The notes below the pieces were generated by a model, which saw nothing but the letters and a program-made list of their open reading frames with translations, was not told where the DNA came from and did not search any database. Of a DNA stretch of 64,000 nt, positions 41,931 to 50,656 are shown in pieces. Made by a program: the position numbers and the translations under genes. This DNA comes from a candidate division FCPU426 bacterium (GTDB lineage Bacteria > Oederibacteriota > Muellerivitia > Muellerivitales > Muellerivitaceae). The DNA lies in the NCBI GenBank assembly GCA_027452205.1, contig DAIDGV010000012.1:1-64000 (forward strand), read 5' to 3'. Numbering within the stretch: the stretch's first letter is position 1; each line of letters starts with the position of its first letter.

Positions 41931-42593
41931 TTAAAAAGGTTTGGGTTTTTGGAAATCGGTGATGTCATTGACGTCCCTTACCTTCGAATGCACGTCGCGG
42001 GTGAAGTGGATATTGTTCAGTTCGGTGTCCGCCACCATGCCAACCGCGTTGATCTCATCGGAACCCTTGAATACATGCACCGGTTCGTCGGTCTTGATCT
42101 GATCGGTATCCGGGTTCCAATCCAGCTTGTTTGTCTCCAGTTTGGACCCATTCTCCACGATCAACTCCACATGGCCCTGGGCCTGGGTGGCGTTGGTCTC
42201 GGTGTTGATGATGGCTTTGTCCGAGGTGAGGGTGGAGACCAGCTTGTCCTTTTTATAGTACTGGGCATAGACATTGTCCGAATAAGCCAGCTTTTGGGTC
42301 TGGTAAAGCCGCGCTTTGTCGGAGTAAAGCTCCCACCTTTTCACGCCCCTCACGGTGGAGATCAGGTGGAACTTCTCGATGATGGCGTCGGGCGAATCCT
42401 CGCTTTGGGCCACCGTTTCGGGGGCGTTGGTCTCGGCGGGCTTTTTGACCCGCAAAAAGAAGAAGGCCACACAAGCCACCACCAGCAGGCTTAACACGAT
42501 GAAAAAACGGCCCATGTTCTCCCGCGAAGGGGCCAAAAGGATGACCGACTCATCGACCCGGGGAACATCTTGGTTTTTTTGTTTTTTCTTCAT
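41931..42593 (-). CDS. lptC: LPS export protein LptC
   Basis: 220 residues. One membrane anchor (FFIVLSLLVVACVAFFFL, residues about 32-49) is followed by a jellyroll: GVKRWELYSDKARLY is the classic LptC motif, then SDKAIINTETNATQAQGHV and FTRDVHSKVRD. LptC joins LptB2FG to LptA in the periplasm. The start is ATG 42593; an in-frame ATG at 42638 with GGGTG before it cannot be excluded. Confidence 0.87.
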   Translation of the reverse strand: MKKKQKNQDVPRVDESVILLAPSRENMGRFFIVLSLLVVACVAFFFLRVKKPAETNAPETVAQSEDSPDAIIEKFHLISTVRGVKRWELYSDKARLYQTQKLAYSDNVYAQYYKKDKLVSTLTSDKAIINTETNATQAQGHVELIVENGSKLETNKLDWNPDTDQIKTDEPVHVFKGSDEINAVGMVADTELNNIHFTRDVHSKVRDVNDITDFQKPKPF

Positions 42594-42673
42594 GTGGTAT
42601 TCATACTTTCGACAACTGAAGGATTCGCCTTCAAACATCACCCAAATTTCAAACAGCAACAACAAACCCATTT

Positions 42674-42774
42674 AGCCACAGATACAGGGGATTCAGGGGA
42701 TAAGTCGACAATTCATAATTCAAAATTAATAATTCAGAATTAAGGTTCCTTATGTATCCCCTGCATCTGTGGCA
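42674..42774. repeat. Palindromic element, type A, with AATTC repeats in the loop
   Basis: Arms GCCACAGATACAGGGGATTC and ATCCCCTGCATCTGTGGC are the same as in the two other type A copies. The loop (42710-42745) consists of repeated ATAATTC/AAATTAATAATTC units. It lies between the acyltransferase and lptC genes. Confidence 0.75.
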
Positions 42775-42793
42775 AAAATTGCCTTTCGTCTGT

Positions 42794-43699
42794 TTAAACC
42801 TTCTCCCCCGGCGGGCGTGTCTTCCATCTCTCATGCATCCACATCCACTGGTCCGGATAAGCCTTCACGTAAGACTCAACGACCTCAGTATAACGCCGGA
42901 CCGTTTCCAACACGTCCTTTTCGGCGTCGCCGGTATGGGGCACTTCGATCTCCCGTTCCACATGCAGTTCAAATTGGCCGTCGGTTCCGCGCACCACAAA
43001 GGCCGGCACCAGGGCCGCCCCGGTCTTGTAGGCGATACGGGCCATGCCCGACTGGGTCCAGGCGGGCTTTCCAAAGAAAGGGACAAAGACCCCGTCCTTC
43101 CCCGTATCCTGGTCCACCAACGCGAAAACCGTCTTGTTTCCCTTCAGGGCTTCCAAAATGCCCCTCAGCGCTAGGCCCCTTTTGATCATGGCCACTTTTA
43201 GTTTTTCCGACCTCATCCAGGTCACCAATCGGTCGAATCGGGGGTCATAAAGATTTTGCGCCACCCCGGCTATCGGCGTCTTAGCGCCGACGCAGCTTAA
43301 AAGTTCCCAATTACCAAGGTGGCCGGAAAAAAGGATAACACCCTTATCTTTCGCCAAGGCCTTTTCCAAGTTTTCATAGCCATTCACGCGGACGACTTTC
43401 GCGAGGATCGCCTCGCGTTCCATGGGCACCCAGCGGGCGACCTCGAAAAGGTTCCAACCCAAACGGATCCAGACATTCTCGCCGAACTTTTCGGCCTGGG
43501 CCCAGGTCATCTGGTTGGGAAAGGCGGTGCGGATATTGCGGACGGTCTTTTCGCGTTCTTTTTTGGCCAGTCGAAAGACCAGCAGGCCGAAGGTGCGGCC
43601 CAGGGGGCCCATCCAGGAATAGGGTAAAAGACCCAAGATGCCGATCAGGATATTGGCGGTGTAATAAATGACGTGATGTTTGAATTTGGGTTCAACCAT
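42794..43699 (-). CDS. LpxL/HtrB-type lipid A acyltransferase
   Basis: 301 residues. An N-terminal membrane helix is followed by ILFSGHLGNWELLS, whose His-x4-Glu is the acyltransferase catalytic pair, then MIKRGLALRGILEALK and GVFVPFFGKPAWTQSGMARIA, all typical of lipid A late acyltransferases. It would add a secondary acyl chain to Kdo-lipid A at the inner-membrane cytoplasmic face. It starts 8 bases after the kdsC gene ends and precedes lptC, as in some delta-proteobacterial LPS operons. Confidence 0.87.
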   Translation of the reverse strand: MVEPKFKHHVIYYTANILIGILGLLPYSWMGPLGRTFGLLVFRLAKKEREKTVRNIRTAFPNQMTWAQAEKFGENVWIRLGWNLFEVARWVPMEREAILAKVVRVNGYENLEKALAKDKGVILFSGHLGNWELLSCVGAKTPIAGVAQNLYDPRFDRLVTWMRSEKLKVAMIKRGLALRGILEALKGNKTVFALVDQDTGKDGVFVPFFGKPAWTQSGMARIAYKTGAALVPAFVVRGTDGQFELHVEREIEVPHTGDAEKDVLETVRRYTEVVESYVKAYPDQWMWMHERWKTRPPGEKV

Positions 43700-43707
43700 A
43701 CCGTGCC

Positions 43708-44256
43708 TCAGGTGAAAACGTCGTTGCTGGTCTCACATTGTTCCTGGTTGATCCGGTGGAACTTCGCCACCGCTTTCCCCCATTTTCCCTGAGCCTTGAG
43801 GATCTTTTCCACCACTTCCCGAAAAGCGCCGTCGCCCGCCCCGGCTTTGGTCACATAATCGGCCAATTCCTTCACTTCGGCCCGGCCATAAGGCACGGTC
43901 GCGGCAAAACCCACTTCTTTTAAAAGGGGGATATCGATGATGTCGTCGCCGATAAAGGCCACTTCCGAAAGTTTCAGGTCCAGCTTGGCGCAAAGTTTTT
44001 CGGCGGTCTTCACCTTGTCCAACTTTCCTTGGAACAGGTGGGGCACTTTCAAATGCTGCGCCCGCAAGGTGACCGGTTTGGAGACCCGGCCCGACAGCCA
44101 GCCCACCGGCAGATCGCCGCAGGCAGCCAAGCGGTGGCCGATGCCGTCCTGGATATCGAACTGCACCAGTTCGTCGTTGACCCCTAAATAGACCTTCCCG
44201 TTGGTCAGTACGCCGTCCACATCGGTTAATAAGAGGCGGATATCTTTAAGACCCAT
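43708..44256 (-). CDS. kdsC: 3-Deoxy-manno-octulosonate-8-phosphate phosphatase KdsC
   Basis: 182 residues of the C0-type HAD family. LLTDVDGVLTNGKVYLG holds the nucleophile and acid Asp pair (DVD); VAFIGDDIIDIPLLKEVG has the metal-binding acids. It removes phosphate from Kdo-8-phosphate to give Kdo. The next upstream gene is kdsD, 238 bases away across type B repeats; the next downstream gene encodes the lipid A acyltransferase. Confidence 0.93.
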   Translation of the reverse strand: MGLKDIRLLLTDVDGVLTNGKVYLGVNDELVQFDIQDGIGHRLAACGDLPVGWLSGRVSKPVTLRAQHLKVPHLFQGKLDKVKTAEKLCAKLDLKLSEVAFIGDDIIDIPLLKEVGFAATVPYGRAEVKELADYVTKAGAGDGAFREVVEKILKAQGKWGKAVAKFHRINQEQCETSNDVFT

Positions 44257-44297
44257 AACTTGTTCCTTATAAAAAATTGAGACTCAAATCTATTTGT

Positions 44298-44485
44298 AAC
44301 CACGGATGAACACAGATAAACACTGATGGATTCGTAGGCAAAGATCAGGTTTTTCCTGATCCGTCATCTGTGTTCACCCGTGTGTATCTGTGGTTCCCTT
44401 GCCTTTACAACTATCGACGGTTTCGCCTTCACAGATCATTTCGCCTTAAATCCGCATCTGTGTTCATCCGTGTGTATCTGTGGTT
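44298..44485. repeat. Tandem type B palindromic elements
   Basis: A first copy spans 44298-44395 (AACCACGGATGAACACAGAT ... GTGTGTATCTGTGGTT). A second, less complete copy ends at 44485 with the same right arm, CATCCGTGTGTATCTGTGG. The elements fill the kdsD-kdsC gap and suggest repeated insertion or tandem growth. Confidence 0.7.
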
Positions 44486-44494
44486 CCCTTACCT

Positions 44495-45460
44495 TTACCC
44501 GATCTGGATCTGCCCGCGGCCCAGCAGGTCATGCAAGTGCACCAACCCCACCGGCCGCTTTTGCCCATCAACGACGATCAATTGATAAATGGTCTTCTCT
44601 TCCATCATTTGCAAAGCATGGGCCAGGGACATCTCGGCGGAAATAGTGGTGGGCTTGGGGGTCTTCAAATTATCGGCGTTCCATTTGCGGATGTCGGGGT
44701 TCTTCAACATCGCCCGGCGCAAGTCACCGTCCACGATGATGCCTTTGAGCTTCGCGCCATCAATGACCAAGGCACAACCGGTCTTTTTCGCGTTGATCTC
44801 TTTGACAATGGTTTGGAAAGAAGCGGCAGATTTTACTTTCGGAATGTCCGAACCCTTACGCATGATCGCGCCGACCTTCATTTGCAAGCGGCGGCCCAGT
44901 TCCCCGCCCGGGTGAAAGAGCGCGAAATCTTTTTCGGTGAATCCATTTTCTTCCAGCAAGGCGATCGCCAAAGCGTCGCCCAAACCCAAGGCCGCGGTGG
45001 TGCTGGCGGTCGGGGAAAGGTTCAGGGGGCAGGCTTCTTTGCTGACGCCCGCGTCGATGGTCACATCGGCCAATTTGGCCAAGGTGGAATGAAGGTTCCC
45101 GGTCACCAGGATGATCTTGCATCCCATGCGCTTCAGGTGGGGCAGCAGGCTTTTCAGTTCGTCGGTCTCGCCGCTATTGGACAAGGCCAAAATAATATCG
45201 CCCTTCGTCACCCGGCCCATGTCGCCATGCAAGGCCTCGGCGGGGCTGAGGAAAAGAGAGGGGGTGCCGGTGGAAGACAGCGTGGCGCTGATCTTGTGGC
45301 CGATCAGACCCGACTTGCCCATGCCGGTCACCACCACCCGGCCTTGGCTTTTGAGGATCAGTTTCACCGCTTGTTCGAAAGACTTGCCGATCTTGCGGGA
45401 CAGTTGGGAAAGGCCTTCAGCCTCGATCTTAAGGACTCGTTTAGCAGTAGAGATGCTCAT
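44495..45460 (-). CDS. kdsD: Arabinose-5-phosphate isomerase KdsD/KpsF
   Basis: 321 residues: an N-terminal SIS sugar-isomerase domain (VVTGMGKSGLIGHKISATL, LHGDMGRV, LALSNSGETDEL) and two CBS domains (from about residue 200 and about 265, IMRKGSDIPKV and TISAEMSLAHALQ). It converts ribulose 5-phosphate to arabinose 5-phosphate for Kdo synthesis. All SIS key residues are present. It begins the minus-strand LPS operon. Confidence 0.93.
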   Translation of the reverse strand: MSISTAKRVLKIEAEGLSQLSRKIGKSFEQAVKLILKSQGRVVVTGMGKSGLIGHKISATLSSTGTPSLFLSPAEALHGDMGRVTKGDIILALSNSGETDELKSLLPHLKRMGCKIILVTGNLHSTLAKLADVTIDAGVSKEACPLNLSPTASTTAALGLGDALAIALLEENGFTEKDFALFHPGGELGRRLQMKVGAIMRKGSDIPKVKSAASFQTIVKEINAKKTGCALVIDGAKLKGIIVDGDLRRAMLKNPDIRKWNADNLKTPKPTTISAEMSLAHALQMMEEKTIYQLIVVDGQKRPVGLVHLHDLLGRGQIQIG

Positions 45461-45504
45461 TCTTTATCCTTCAGTATTTTTCAACTTCAACCATCTTTTA
45501 GCTT

Positions 45505-45574
45505 TGATAAAGACTGATGAAATCTGATTCGACCAAAAATTCCTTTTCTTTATCAGACTCCATCAATACTTATC
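45505..45574. repeat. Palindromic element, separate family
   Basis: GATAAAGACTGATGAAATCTGA pairs with TCAGACTCCATCAATACTTATC over a 26-base loop. The sequence differs from types A, B and C but has the same style and intergenic placement between the zinc-ribbon gene and kdsD. Confidence 0.6.
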
Positions 45575-45594
45575 ATTGCTATATAGCCGTCGTT

Positions 45595-46326
45595 TTAGTC
45601 CTTCAAATAGAGGTAACGGCCGCAAGCGCAACGCTCGATGTCCAGTTTTTTACGGATCTGATTCAAAGTCTGAGGGGCCACATTCATATTACACCCCCCG
45701 CAAACCCCGTCTGCGTCCACTGGGGCGACGGCTATCTTTTTTCCAGCTTTTCGCAGGCTTTCATAGACCCTCAAATGTTCTTCTTCCAGCTTAGGGGCCT
45801 GCTTTTTACGGTCTTCCACTTTATCAGCGTGAGCCTTGTCACAATCAGCGATCTTAGCATTCAACTCGGCCTTGCCCGCCTCGGTCTTTTTTTCTTGGTC
45901 CGCCAGGGCTTGGGTCAGCACCTGCACCTTGGCCTTTTGGTCGTCATCGCTCATCATCAACTCGAGGATCTTCTCTTCCGCCGCCGCTTTATCCGCCTTA
46001 GCCTTGTCCAGTTCATGGCCCAAAGCAGCGGCTTGCTCGCCGCTCTTCACATCGTTCTGCTGAAGGGTATATTTCTTGATCTTGTTATCGAGGGTGCCCA
46101 CTTCCAGCTCGAGGACACGGCGGGTTTTGGACAGTTCCTCTTGGGTCTTCTTAGCCGCAGCCAATTCGTTCTTGGCGATAGAAACCAAGGCGTTCAGGGC
46201 TTCAATATCCCGCAAAAAGTTCTTTTTAAGCTTATCCAGCTCATCCATGCCCGAATCAATGTGTTGTAACTCGATGAGTTCTTTTAAAGCTTCGGCCATT
46301 TCCACAGGCAACCTCTTACGATCCAT
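45595..46326 (-). CDS. Coiled-coil zinc-ribbon protein (DUF164/CdsZ-like)
   Basis: About 243 residues. Residues 20-180 form a long coiled coil (LDKLKKNFLRDIEALNALV, KAKVQVLTQALADQEKKTE) and the C-terminus is a zinc ribbon with CGGCNM and CACGRY. Members of this family are common in diderms and bind proteins or nucleic acid through the ribbon; exact role is not established. Start is unsure: ATG 46326, GTG 46305 (AAGAGG spaced well) and ATG 46299 are options. It lies just upstream of kdsD, separated by a palindromic element. Confidence 0.8.
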   Translation of the reverse strand: MDRKRLPVEMAEALKELIELQHIDSGMDELDKLKKNFLRDIEALNALVSIAKNELAAAKKTQEELSKTRRVLELEVGTLDNKIKKYTLQQNDVKSGEQAAALGHELDKAKADKAAAEEKILELMMSDDDQKAKVQVLTQALADQEKKTEAGKAELNAKIADCDKAHADKVEDRKKQAPKLEEEHLRVYESLRKAGKKIAVAPVDADGVCGGCNMNVAPQTLNQIRKKLDIERCACGRYLYLKD

Positions 46327-46400
46327 CTGGTTCAACGAAGTGGGAGTTTAACACGCGCCAAAGGACCCAACCAAGCCCATTACAAAATGGTGTTTATAGC

Positions 46401-46458
46401 CGTCATTGCGAGGAATGTCCCCCGAATAGGGGGACGCTTATGACGCGACAACCTCAGT
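46401..46458. repeat. CATTGCGAGG-type REP element
   Basis: GTCATTGCGAGGAATG, then GTCCCCC-GAATA-GGGGGAC hairpin and TTATGACGCGACAACCTCAG. This follows the widespread REP-like repeat with the pattern CATTGCGAGGAATG...TGACGAAGCGACCTC, found once more at 56350-56487. Confidence 0.75.
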
Positions 46459-46547
46459 TTAAATATGCCTTTTCCCAATGAGATAAAGACTTGATAAAAC
46501 GTCTATGTATATCGAGACTATGGGTCACTTCAGCGAAAGAGGAACCC

Positions 46548-47027
46548 ATGAACGAAGCCGCCAAGAAAAAGCTTTTGCAGATGATCCCCCACGCGCTTTA
46601 TGTGCTGACCGCCGAAACCGATGGCAAAGTGGCCGCCGCTACGGTTAGCTGGGTGACCCAAACTTCTTTCAAACCACCCCTCATCGCCTTGGGGGTCAAG
46701 GTCGACACCCACACCTTTGCCGTTTTGAATTTATCCCGGACGTTTGTTTTGAACTATTTGGGAGACAACCAGAAGGACATCGCCCAGAAGTTCTTCAAGC
46801 ATGTCGAACCCGAAGGGAACACCTTAGCCGGCGAGACTTTCGAACTCAGCCCGCAATTGAAGTTACCCGTCTTCCCGAACATGGCTGGCTATTTAGAATG
46901 CAAGGTGCTTGAAGTGGCCGCCCACGGAGACCACGCCACGGTCGTGGCTGAAGTGTTGGAGGCCGAGTTGGGTTCTGCGGACGGACCGCTGAAGTTGGAA
47001 TCGACGGGCTGGAGTTACGGAGGATAA
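46548..47027 (+). CDS. Flavin reductase-like domain protein
   Basis: 159 residues of the FMN-binding split-barrel family. HALYVLTAETDGKVAAATVSW and VNL-like LIALGVKVDTHTFAVLNLS are its hallmarks; such proteins reduce FMN with NAD(P)H or store flavin for partner monooxygenases. ATG 46548 has AAAGAGGAACCC upstream; an earlier ATG at 46491 adds residues not typical of the family. No partner gene is adjacent. Confidence 0.82.
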   Translation: MNEAAKKKLLQMIPHALYVLTAETDGKVAAATVSWVTQTSFKPPLIALGVKVDTHTFAVLNLSRTFVLNYLGDNQKDIAQKFFKHVEPEGNTLAGETFELSPQLKLPVFPNMAGYLECKVLEVAAHGDHATVVAEVLEAELGSADGPLKLESTGWSYGG

Positions 47028-47092
47028 GTTTCAACCAGAAAAACATCCACCTAGATATGTTTTTAAATCAACCTGCAGAAAGTACCAAAACC

Positions 47093-48010
47093 ATGAAAAC
47101 AACTCTTAGAAAACAATGTTTAACGCTTTGTTTTTTCTTTCTTTCCAATTATTCATTTTCTCAAACCGCGACATCAACAGTGACTCTTCCAAAAACCGAG
47201 CCTCATATTTTTAATAGCAAAAATAATTACGACGACGCTTTTCTAAAAGACTGTAGAAAACAGTTAAAAGACGAGAATGTAGATTCCAAGCTCGAACCAT
47301 ATGAGTTCTTTTGCAACTTACATTTAGGGCATGGCTTTTCATTGATGACTGTCGTTCAAAACAGTGTCGACAACGAAAACACAATTTCCGATTTTTATCT
47401 CTTCACAAAAACAAATAACGGAAACAAAAAACAAAAATTTTATGAAACAAATTCAGGTCGCAACCCTGTAATTGTTCCAGAGATTATTTCATTTCCAAAA
47501 AACGAAACCAGTCTAATTTGGATAGGTGATGATGGAGGCGGTTTGCCAAGTCACGCTCACATTTTCGGAATAGTGGATGGACAAATAAAAGAGATTTTAA
47601 ACTACATACATGAAGCTCATCGACTTCAAGCTGGCACCGATCTCAAAACATACCTGGTCGTTTCGAATAAAATGAATTTGTGCGTCGTGAATCAAATTTA
47701 TAACTACACAGAAGACGACACGACTTGGTCAGACCCATCTTTTATTTTCAAAAAAGATTCTTACAAATGGGACTCTATAAAAAATAAGTATGTTCAGGAA
47801 AAAAACGGAGAACAACTATCATTCGCAGACCTAATACTTATCTTGGGAGATAACGAAAAATTTTTAAGCGATTACGACATCAACGCCTACAGAACCGATC
47901 CCGATAACTTGGAAGAGTTGAATGACTATATAAAAAAATGTTCTGACACTGAGAAAATCACAAAAATAAGAAACTATTTGAATTCTTTAAAAAATAACAG
48001 TTCAACTTAA
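47093..48010 (+). CDS. Secreted hypothetical protein, AT-rich (probable foreign gene)
   Basis: 305 residues with a signal peptide (CLTLCFFFLSNYSFSQ). I recognise no family. The mature part is rich in Asn, Lys, Asp and Ile and contains IWIGDDGGGLPSHAHIFG and SDYDINAYRTDPDN. The base composition is far more AT-rich than its neighbours (many AAA, AAT, ATA codons), and the ribosome-binding site is weak, which suggests recent acquisition. It is followed by a terminator of the 50479/52285 type. Confidence 0.6.
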   Translation: MKTTLRKQCLTLCFFFLSNYSFSQTATSTVTLPKTEPHIFNSKNNYDDAFLKDCRKQLKDENVDSKLEPYEFFCNLHLGHGFSLMTVVQNSVDNENTISDFYLFTKTNNGNKKQKFYETNSGRNPVIVPEIISFPKNETSLIWIGDDGGGLPSHAHIFGIVDGQIKEILNYIHEAHRLQAGTDLKTYLVVSNKMNLCVVNQIYNYTEDDTTWSDPSFIFKKDSYKWDSIKNKYVQEKNGEQLSFADLILILGDNEKFLSDYDINAYRTDPDNLEELNDYIKKCSDTEKITKIRNYLNSLKNNSST

Positions 48011-48014
48011 AAAT

Positions 48015-48048
48015 AAAAAGTCGGCCCCCTTTCGAGAACCGGCTTTTA
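48015..48048. terminator. Terminator-like hairpin (AGAACCGGC family)
   Basis: GTCGG and CCGGC arms around CCCCCTTTCGAGAA, with A's before and TTTTAT after. The loop sequence is the same as in the terminators at 50479 and 52285. It could serve both the AT-rich gene and HflX, but may be a remnant of a duplicated cassette. Confidence 0.55.
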
Positions 48049-48117
48049 TAATACCAGCGAAACTTGCTGTGGCGAATGGGTCATTGCCATCGTCATTGCG
48101 ATGGGATTATAGGGGCC

Positions 48118-49437
48118 CTACTTCATCCTTTTACTCAAGCGCTCAAGGTCGATCGGACGCGAGCGAACCAGCAATAGAACGCCTTGTTCGGTAAAGCTCT
48201 CCTTCAAGATCTTCATATTCAAACGCATTTCTGCGATGACACCTTGAGCTTTATAGGGAACGAGGATCTCCTTTTCGATCATGTCTTTCTCGAAAAAATG
48301 AACAATGCGTTCACTGACGACCCGCATATCCTCGGGACTACGGGTCGAGGTTAAAACCGCGTCGGGGTACTCCGCACTGAGAACCTGCTTCTGAAATTCG
48401 CTCAAGCAGTCGGCCTTATTGAGGATCAGAAGATAGGGCGTTTTGTCGGCGCCAATATCACCCAAAACTTTTCGAACCACCGCGAGCTGGGAACGAAAGT
48501 TGCGGTCAGCGGCATCCACCACGTAAAGCAGCAGGGATGCGCCGCGGGCCTCATCCAGCGTGGAGCGGAAAGACGCCACCAGGTCGTGGGGAAGCTTGTG
48601 GATAAACCCGACCGTATCGGTGATCAGGATCCTCGGCTGGGTCTCGGGTTGCAAGGCGCGTACCGTCGTATCCAGGGTCGCGAAGAGCTTGTCCTCCACC
48701 AGGACGTCGCTGCCGGTCAGCGCCCGCATGAGGGATGATTTTCCGGCATTCGTGTAGCCCACCAGCGCGACACCGAGCAGTTCGGCGCGTTTCATCCGGC
48801 GATGTTCTTCTTCTCTTTGAACCGCTTCCAACTCTTGCCTCAGTTCCGCCAGGCGGTCGCGGACCTTGCGCTTCTCCGTCTCAATGATGGTTTCCCCGGT
48901 CCCTCGGCCAGACTGGTGTCCCTTTCCCACCCCCGTATCCCTGAGACGGGGTGCCTGATAGGTTTGGCGCGCCATATCGACCTGGAGTCGCGCGGCCCGG
49001 GTCTTCGCGTGCCGGTTGAATATCTCGATGATCACCCCGGTCCGATCGAGCACCGGAACTCCCACAGCTGTTTCGACGTTCCGGATCTGGGACGGGCTTA
49101 GATCACAGTCAAAAATGACCACCGTCGCCAGTCCTTCAGGGGTCACGGCAGGGACTTGCGGCTGTTGTGCCTCTACCGAGTTCCCCTTTACCTTATCTCG
49201 GAAACTCTTTCCGACCGTGAGTTGGGCTATCTCCATCAATTTTCCCTCACCGACCACAGCGACCCCGGATGTGTTGGGTTGCCGCTGGGACATAGTCCCG
49301 GTCACTTCGTAACCCAAGGTCGTCACCAGCCGTTCGAGCTCGGTCATTGATTCCAGCGCTTCGGTATCGGTCACCTTGGGCGTTCTGACCGAAAACAGGA
49401 GTGCTTTGGGATGCGTGTTTGTCTGCGGGGATTCCAT
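48118..49437 (-). CDS. hflX: GTPase HflX
   Basis: 439 residues. The N-terminal glycine-rich region (ARQTYQAPRLRDTGVGKGHQSGRGTGE) and coiled coil are specific to HflX; GYTNAGKSS is G1, DTVGFIHKLPHDLV is G3 and NKADCLSE G4. HflX binds the 50S subunit and splits stalled ribosomes after heat or antibiotic stress. The ATG 49437 has only a weak upstream match to a ribosome-binding site. It stands alone in the accessory zone. Confidence 0.93.
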   Translation of the reverse strand: MESPQTNTHPKALLFSVRTPKVTDTEALESMTELERLVTTLGYEVTGTMSQRQPNTSGVAVVGEGKLMEIAQLTVGKSFRDKVKGNSVEAQQPQVPAVTPEGLATVVIFDCDLSPSQIRNVETAVGVPVLDRTGVIIEIFNRHAKTRAARLQVDMARQTYQAPRLRDTGVGKGHQSGRGTGETIIETEKRKVRDRLAELRQELEAVQREEEHRRMKRAELLGVALVGYTNAGKSSLMRALTGSDVLVEDKLFATLDTTVRALQPETQPRILITDTVGFIHKLPHDLVASFRSTLDEARGASLLLYVVDAADRNFRSQLAVVRKVLGDIGADKTPYLLILNKADCLSEFQKQVLSAEYPDAVLTSTRSPEDMRVVSERIVHFFEKDMIEKEILVPYKAQGVIAEMRLNMKILKESFTEQGVLLLVRSRPIDLERLSKRMK

Positions 49438-49589
49438 TTGCGCCTCAATTGAATTCTGTCAGCTTTATTTATTTACTCAGATTACACAGCTGGCAAAGTT
49501 GCCTTATCGTTATTAAAAATCGGGGTCAGGCTACCATTATCCATTTCACTTTATCCACGAAGGGTCCCCATCGCGGCCAACCAAAAGAC

Positions 49590-50141
49590 TCACTTGTTTT
49601 CATACCGCAGGAGAACTTTGCCCGAACCAAAAACCGTGCTATCGATGAACTTCAGGGGAAGGTTCTGGGTCAAGGACTGGAACATGGCTTTTCCTTTTCC
49701 AAGGACGACCGGGCCAAAATAGAACCTGTATTCATCGATCAGGCCCAACTGAATGAAGGTGGACGCGATCTCTCCGCCGCCGACCACCATATACTTGCCC
49801 GGCCCTTTTTTCAGCTCATTCACTTCTGCCGCGATGTTATCCCGGATCAACCGGTCATTGGGCGGGACGGTCTTCAACGTCCTGGAAAAAACCACATTAG
49901 GCTTTTGATTCCAAACCTTGGCGTACTCAACTTCCGCCGGACCCCAATTTGGGTCCGCCTTTTTCCAATAGCACATCGTTTCATACAGCTTGCGCCCGTA
50001 CAGGTGAACTTCGACCTCTTTCTCGAACTCGATGAAATGGCGGAACACATCGTCAGCAGGAACGGTAAAGTCGATCTTTCCGTTGATGTCCTGATAATAC
50101 CCGTCCAAGGAAATGTTCAATCCGTAAACGATTTTTCGCAT
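49590..50141 (-). CDS. Dihydrofolate reductase-like protein (RibD C-terminal family)
   Basis: 183 residues. KIVYGLNISLDGYY, LYGRKLYETM and VVGGGEIASTFIQLGLIDEY match YyaP/YwjB-type proteins related to the reductase domain of RibD and to DHFR. These bind NADPH, but their substrate is unknown. It lies 17 bases after the 92-residue gene; both may share a transcript. Confidence 0.85.
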   Translation of the reverse strand: MRKIVYGLNISLDGYYQDINGKIDFTVPADDVFRHFIEFEKEVEVHLYGRKLYETMCYWKKADPNWGPAEVEYAKVWNQKPNVVFSRTLKTVPPNDRLIRDNIAAEVNELKKGPGKYMVVGGGEIASTFIQLGLIDEYRFYFGPVVLGKGKAMFQSLTQNLPLKFIDSTVFGSGKVLLRYENK

Positions 50142-50158
50142 TCGATCTCCCTTCGGTC

Positions 50159-50437
50159 TTATTCCAGTTTCAAAAGGTGTTCGTTCTTTAAAAATCGGTT
50201 CACAAGTTCTTCGACCATCGATTTGTCCTTATGGGTCAAGATCAAGGAATTACCATCAGAGGCCAAAGAAACGATCTCATCGACCATTTGATCCCGCACT
50301 TCAGTGTCCTCGATCTTTTGATCAGGGCTCAGCTTTTGTAAATGATCGAACCATTTTTCATAAAGAACGAGGCCGTCCTTCGCGAGCACATCTCCCGCGA
50401 AACGACTGATGCCTTTATTCCTGTCGGACATGCCCAT
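50159..50437 (-). CDS. Hypothetical small protein
   Basis: 92 residues, soluble, acidic and mainly helical by composition (GDVLAKDGLVLYEKWFDHLQKLS, MVDEIVSLASDGNSLILTHKDKSMVEELVNRFLKN). No family recognised. AGGAAAAA precedes ATG 50437. It is the first of a likely two-gene unit with the DHFR-like gene. Confidence 0.55.
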   Translation of the reverse strand: MGMSDRNKGISRFAGDVLAKDGLVLYEKWFDHLQKLSPDQKIEDTEVRDQMVDEIVSLASDGNSLILTHKDKSMVEELVNRFLKNEHLLKLE

Positions 50438-50472
50438 TTTTTCCTCGCGGACGGTTCAAAAGTTTAAAAACA

Positions 50473-50507
50473 AAAAAAGCCGGTTCCCTTTCGAGAACCG
50501 GCTTTGA
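50473..50507 (-). terminator. Terminator after broken copy C
   Basis: GCCGGTTC and GAACCGGC give a perfect 8-bp stem around CCTTTCGA; on the minus strand it is followed by TTTTTTTG. It lies 15 bases past the stop of the gene fragment at 50522. Confidence 0.8.
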
Positions 50508-50521
50508 TGATACCAAACCCG

Positions 50522-50624
50522 TTATTTCAGTTTGGTTAAAAGGTCCATTTCGGCTGGATTGGCCTTGGACTTCACCTCAAAACCCACCAACTTGCGGGCG
50601 TCCTTTTCAGCGGTCAGGGTGTAT
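50522..50624 (-). pseudogene. C-terminal fragment of the 191-residue family (copy C)
   Basis: The minus strand reads YTLTAEKDARKLVGF, then EVKSKANPAEMDLLTKLK and a stop, close to the C-terminus of the intact protein at 52328-52903. Homology ends sharply after the codon for Tyr at about 50622; nothing of the first 150 residues remains. It keeps its terminator. The vapC gene starts beyond the break. Confidence 0.8.
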
Positions 50625-50656
50625 TTATCGGGCCCTGAAGGTCGACCCAAATGCCA

